A stretch of 64,000 nt of DNA from Candidatus Hydrogenedentota bacterium (GTDB lineage Bacteria; Hydrogenedentota; Hydrogenedentia; Hydrogenedentales; CAITNO01). This document shows, one piece after another, positions 61,745 to 64,000 of this stretch. The stretch is from assembly GCA_903893795.1 (NCBI GenBank), contig CAITNO010000106.1, positions 248,001-312,000 of the forward strand. Direction: 5' to 3'. Positions within the stretch are counted from its first letter, which is position 1. Each line of letters opens with the position of its first letter. The position numbers and the translations under genes were made by a program. The notes under the pieces are model-generated. The model made no database searches. It saw nothing but the letters and a program-made list of their open reading frames with translations, and was not told where the DNA came from.

Positions 61745-61830
61745 TGGAATCCAGAATTCAGAATTCAGAATCCAGAATCCTGAAGAAGAGCGGGAACCGC
61801 AAAGAGCGCAAAGAACGCAAAGAAATGAGC
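61745..61830. repeat. GAATTC-word and GCGCAAAGA periodic repeats
   Basis: 61747-61785: AGAATTCAGAATTCAGAATC-type words, as at 51192. 61797-61825: CCGCAAAGAG, CGCAAAGAA, CGCAAAGAA in about 9-base steps, the reverse complement of 52929-52960. Confidence 0.75.
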
Positions 61831-61911
61831 AGTTGGCAGAGGGTAGCACGGATGAACCCGAATGATTGCGAGTATTCAACGGGCGAAAGCCTGTCGAGGA
61901 GAACGATTAAC

Positions 61912-64000
61912 ATGAACAGCGAGCATCAGGACCGCCGCCGGGGCGCAGCACGGGTCGCATGGACACTTCTCGCCGCGGCACTGCTGGCGGGGCTTTGTTC
62001 CTCCTCCATGGCGGAATTGCCCGACCATCCCGGAAAACGGCCGCGCAAGCATGCGCGCCCCGTTACCCTGGGAAACACGCCCGCCGCCGCGGTCACCGCG
62101 CCTTCATCCGCGGCGCCTGCGCCCGCGCCCGGCGCGCCGGCCGATGTGCCGGCCGACTGGCTCGCCACCGTGCAGAAAAACATTGCCGAATCGGAATATG
62201 AAGTCTCGCAACACACCGAAGCTGTCGTGCTGCATAATGCAAAGGGCAGGGATGCCGCGGGCGCGGCCGCAGGCACCGCCGTCCGCACCATCGAGCCGGG
62301 CCCCCAGGTTCCCAACCGCAAACAGGGCTTCCGCACCTATTTCACCGGCGCCGGTCCCGTGGTCGTGCCCAGAACAGAGGCCGACCCGTCCTGGAACCTG
62401 GGACTGGAACTGAAGGGCAGCGGGGCCAGGACCGCCCAGGCCGCCGCGCAAAAGGCAACGGAACCCCTGCCCGGCGCCCCGGCCGTGGCGGAAACCCAGG
62501 GCGACAAGAACCGCTTTCACTACAAACGCGGCACGATTACCGAAAGCTACACCAACACCACGGAAGGACTGGAACAGACCTTCGTCATCAACGAAGCGCC
62601 GGCCGATGCCGCGACGCTGGACGTGGAGGTGAACGTCACGGGGTCGCTGACGCCCCGGTTGGTCTCCGATGGGAAAACGGTCGAGTTTATCAGTGCCGAC
62701 GGCGTGGGCGCGGCGCAGTACGGCAACGTGCGGGCCTATGATGCTTTCAAGAAAGACTTGCCCTGTTCCATGACGGTCGACAACGGCGTTATCCGGCTGT
62801 CCGTGAATGTTGCCGGTGCCCAGTTTCCCGTAACGATAGACCCGCTCGTTTCGACCACGATATGGACCTTCGATCCGCACGCGACCAGCAATGTCTATAT
62901 AAACGGGGCCATGAATATTGGCGATGTGAACGGGGACGGCTATGACGATATTGCCGTGGGTGCCTCAATGTTCGGGACCAACGGCCGTGTCTTTGTCTTC
63001 TACGGTTCCGCCTCCGGACTTGGCACGGCACCCAGTTGGACAGCAGACGGGGACAATAGCGGAGACTATTATGGGTACACAGTCGCCGGTGCCGGCGATG
63101 TCGACGGTGATGGCTATGATGACCTTATGGTGACCAGTGACCCTTCGCACGCGCATGCCTATCCGGCAGGTATGGGCAGCCAAAAAGTGTATTTGATTTA
63201 TGGCGGGAAGGAAGGCCTGCTTCCCAAGGGGAGTGCAGAGAACTGGTCCTGCGCCCTTCCAGATGTTGCCATGGTCTCTCATCTTGGCGACCTTGACAAT
63301 GATGGTTATGACGATATTGTTGTCGGCATTCCCTATCGCGGTTCAGGCGAGGTGTATGTGTGGTACGGCAAACCCACGCGAAACTTGACCAGCACACTGG
63401 AATCGGCCGATTGGTCCGTTAAGACTGCGGCGGACGTTAATTTCGGTCGGCTTATCACTGCTGTTGACCTTGACGGTGATGGATTCAGAGATCTTATAGT
63501 AACTGACAACAGCCAGATTCTTGTTTACAAGGTTAGCGGTTCGCAGCGTTTGGGAATTTCCGGGCGGAGTGCTGACTGGGTGATCTCGGGGGTTTCGACC
63601 ACTTTCTCCGGTCATGGAATAACTTCCGCAGGGGACCTAAACGGGGATGGATATCAGGACCTTGTCGCCGGGAGTGTAACAGAGAACCATGTGGCCGTAA
63701 TCTTGGGTTCTGCCAACGGTCCCGTTAAGTATGGCACCTTTATTACGGACCCGCAGAGCCCGGGAGCGCCAGCAGAGAGTCAGTTTGGCTACGCGGCCGG
63801 CGGCATGGACATAAACGGTGACGGGCTGAGCGATATCGCTGTGAGCAGTCCATATCGCGGCGCCGGCTATAAGAACAATATCTACGTATACTATGGCAGG
63901 AGACAGATTAATCCCGGGGATCCCCCGGTCGACTTGACACCATCGTGGACATACAATTCTGCAAGCAATGATACCCGCCTTTGTGCAGATTCCTTGGCGG
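61912..64000 (+). CDS. Secreted FG-GAP (integrin-alpha-like) repeat protein, 3' truncated
   Basis: At least 696 residues, no stop before the window end. ATG 61912 follows GAGGAGAACGATTAAC. Signal peptide (VAWTLLAAALLAGLCSSSMA), a Pro/Ala linker, then a domain ending FPVTIDPLVSTTIW that is typical of the lead-in to FG-GAP propellers. Six repeats with DxNGDGxDD loops follow: DVNGDGYDDIAV, DVDGDGYDDLMV, DLDNDGYDDIVV, DLDGDGFRDLIV, DLNGDGYQDLVA, DINGDGLSDIAV. Probably a calcium-binding surface propeller, perhaps with a C-terminal anchor lying beyond the window. Confidence 0.9.
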   Translation, partial: MNSEHQDRRRGAARVAWTLLAAALLAGLCSSSMAELPDHPGKRPRKHARPVTLGNTPAAAVTAPSSAAPAPAPGAPADVPADWLATVQKNIAESEYEVSQHTEAVVLHNAKGRDAAGAAAGTAVRTIEPGPQVPNRKQGFRTYFTGAGPVVVPRTEADPSWNLGLELKGSGARTAQAAAQKATEPLPGAPAVAETQGDKNRFHYKRGTITESYTNTTEGLEQTFVINEAPADAATLDVEVNVTGSLTPRLVSDGKTVEFISADGVGAAQYGNVRAYDAFKKDLPCSMTVDNGVIRLSVNVAGAQFPVTIDPLVSTTIWTFDPHATSNVYINGAMNIGDVNGDGYDDIAVGASMFGTNGRVFVFYGSASGLGTAPSWTADGDNSGDYYGYTVAGAGDVDGDGYDDLMVTSDPSHAHAYPAGMGSQKVYLIYGGKEGLLPKGSAENWSCALPDVAMVSHLGDLDNDGYDDIVVGIPYRGSGEVYVWYGKPTRNLTSTLESADWSVKTAADVNFGRLITAVDLDGDGFRDLIVTDNSQILVYKVSGSQRLGISGRSADWVISGVSTTFSGHGITSAGDLNGDGYQDLVAGSVTENHVAVILGSANGPVKYGTFITDPQSPGAPAESQFGYAAGGMDINGDGLSDIAVSSPYRGAGYKNNIYVYYGRRQINPGDPPVDLTPSWTYNSASNDTRLCADSLA

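Overview
This is a G+C-rich bacterial chromosome segment, probably from an environmental (metagenome-type) Gram-negative bacterium of the PVC or Hydrogenedentota kind. That placement is inferred from gene content: a DUF1559-type prepilin-like protein with an H...DG tail, several sulfatase-fold enzymes, many FG-GAP/VCBS secreted proteins, an HzsA-related multi-domain protein, a type-B bL36 ribosomal protein, short lipoproteins with Glu/Gly/Pro linkers and PASTA repeats. No rRNA, tRNA, CRISPR array, phage gene or intact transposase was recognised.

Layout. 1-5.9 kb: end of an unknown gene, a B12-binding radical SAM enzyme, a large polytopic membrane protein and a prepilin-like protein with a clear promoter and terminator. 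6-10.2 kb: a type I sulfatase, a lipoprotein alkylsulfatase, and an odd SDR/sulfatase chimera. 10.3-14.2 kb: a radical SAM/SPASM-like gene and a multi-PAS hybrid histidine kinase. 14.4-26.1 kb: secreted or envelope enzymes and proteins (GH20 hexosaminidase, lipoprotein, half-size TSUP, GNAT, FG-GAP protein, Thr-type sulfatase-like enzyme, DUF362 ferredoxin protein, M15 peptidase, CehA/McbA-type PHP hydrolase with a long Pro/Ala tail). 26.1-27.7 kb: an A+T-richer island with a HARE-HTH (HrgA-like) gene between hairpin repeats. 27.7-41.2 kb: a giant HzsA-like/LamG/beta-propeller protein, a flavodoxin-like reductase, two GT-C glycosyltransferase-like proteins with TPRs, a LacI regulator, a NeuD/PglD-type acyltransferase, a GT2 glycosyltransferase and a radical SAM enzyme. 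41.3-49.4 kb: bL36B, a PASTA lipoprotein, a sialidase-like protein, two paralogous SGNH hydrolases and a pectate-lyase-like beta-helix protein. 49.5-51.2 kb: an EttA-type ABC-F. 51.4-59.2 kb, minus strand: a GntR(YtrA-like)-ABC ATPase operon followed by four paralogous ABC-2-like membrane proteins. 59.8-64 kb: two large secreted proteins, the second cut by the window end.

How it fits together. The dominant theme is extracellular scavenging of sulfated or amino-sugar glycans (sulfatases, GH20, sialidase fold, beta-helix lyase fold, SGNH esterases) with envelope glycosylation and sensing (GT-C proteins, GT2, acyltransferase, hybrid kinase). The GntR/ABC/permease operon looks like a stress or antimicrobial-response exporter that has expanded by tandem duplication.

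The most unusual signals are not single genes: (i) spacers packed with short hairpins, many with GGA in the loop on one strand; (ii) periodic oligonucleotide repeats in spacers, one found in reverse complement at two sites; (iii) four duplicated permeases each showing an internal doubling of an LPxxR-type motif; (iv) a chimeric SDR/sulfatase reading frame; (v) a nearly identical extended promoter at two unrelated loci.
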